64,000 nt of DNA from Rhinolophus ferrumequinum (taxonomy: Eukaryota > Chordata > Mammalia > Chiroptera > Rhinolophidae), in contig NC_046306.1 in the NCBI RefSeq assembly GCF_004115265.2, positions 11,111,324 through 11,175,323 on the forward strand, given 5' to 3'. The position numbers and the translations under genes were made by a program. Each line of letters opens with the position of its first letter. The first letter of the stretch is position 1. This document shows positions 63,844 to 64,000 of the stretch, in pieces. Under the pieces are notes generated by a model that was not told where the DNA came from, did no database searches, and was given only the letters and a program-made list of their open reading frames with translations.

Positions 63844-64000
63844 TTTTAAAAATTGTGATAAAATTTGCTTAATGGAAAATTTACCATTTTCATCATATAA
63901 AAGCGTACAATCCAGTGGCGTTTAGAATATTCACCATGTTGTGCAACCATCACTATCTAGTTCCAGAACTTTCTCCTCACCCCAAAAGCAAAAACCCTGT
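63844..64000 (-). mobile_element. L1 3' UTR, antisense, runs off the window
   Basis: 'acaatccagtggcgtttaga', 'caccatgttgtgcaaccatc', 'ccagaactttctcctcaccc'. Confidence 0.85.

Overview
The window is mammalian nuclear DNA, most likely from a bat. The evidence is the repeat content. It carries many tRNA-headed SINEs of the type known from horseshoe bats and relatives (heads like 'ggctcagttggttagag', bodies rich in 'ctgcgccccctgcaac', A-rich tails, clear target duplications). It also has three copies of a palindromic TA-target transposon with 'gtttcccc-aaaataagacc' ends, and short young L1 insertions with a bat-type 3' end. Older layers shared by all placentals (L2, MIR, L1M, MER5A, MER20, MLT1, MLT2) lie underneath. 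Rhinolophus or Hipposideros is my best guess; this is inference from repeats only.

I can recognise no protein-coding gene. The region looks intergenic or intronic, and repeats cover well over half of it. Two minus-strand stretches could be exons: 263-438, a 176-bp open block with a strong donor, and 51812-52289, a 478-bp open block between a fair acceptor and a GTAAGG donor. Neither matches a family I can name. All other open frames of about 60-284 codons fall in repeats or are chance.

Layout. 1-5.3 kb: exon candidate, an LTR fossil split by a SINE, an antisense L1. 5.9-9.98 kb: antisense L1 blocks and hAT elements, with a three-layer nest at 7649-8270 and a hAT element split by the palindromic MITE at 8642-9110; an MLT1 LTR follows. 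10-16.4 kb: MIR, two MER5A copies, an MLT2 LTR and a two-box SINE. 16.4-23 kb: mostly repeat-poor, including a candidate conserved element at 22.26-22.69 kb. 23-36 kb: SINEs, MER20, LTR-like repeats, an L1 5'-end fragment with a 17-bp target duplication, and long antisense L1. 36.9-37.9 kb: a head-to-head composite mariner. 38.7-43.1 kb: a dimeric SINE, nested hAT/MITE and L1. 43.1-53 kb: repeat-poor stretches, LTR-like repeats, L2, a perfect CTCF core at 49281, and the second exon candidate. 53-64 kb: a 1.65-kb L2 with MER5A and SINE inserts, MLT1 with a MITE, a MADE1-like 80-bp mariner hairpin, and a run of antisense L2.

The sequence does not show a new multi-gene system. The most unusual structures are the composite mariner with a 3' terminal repeat at both ends, the nearly perfect MADE1-like hairpin, the L1 insertion that keeps only the 5' end, the SINE dimer inserted as one unit, and the CTCF core together with near-CTCF motifs inside the SINE family. 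All coordinates of old repeats are read by eye and are good to roughly 10-50 bases; element borders with quoted target duplications are exact.
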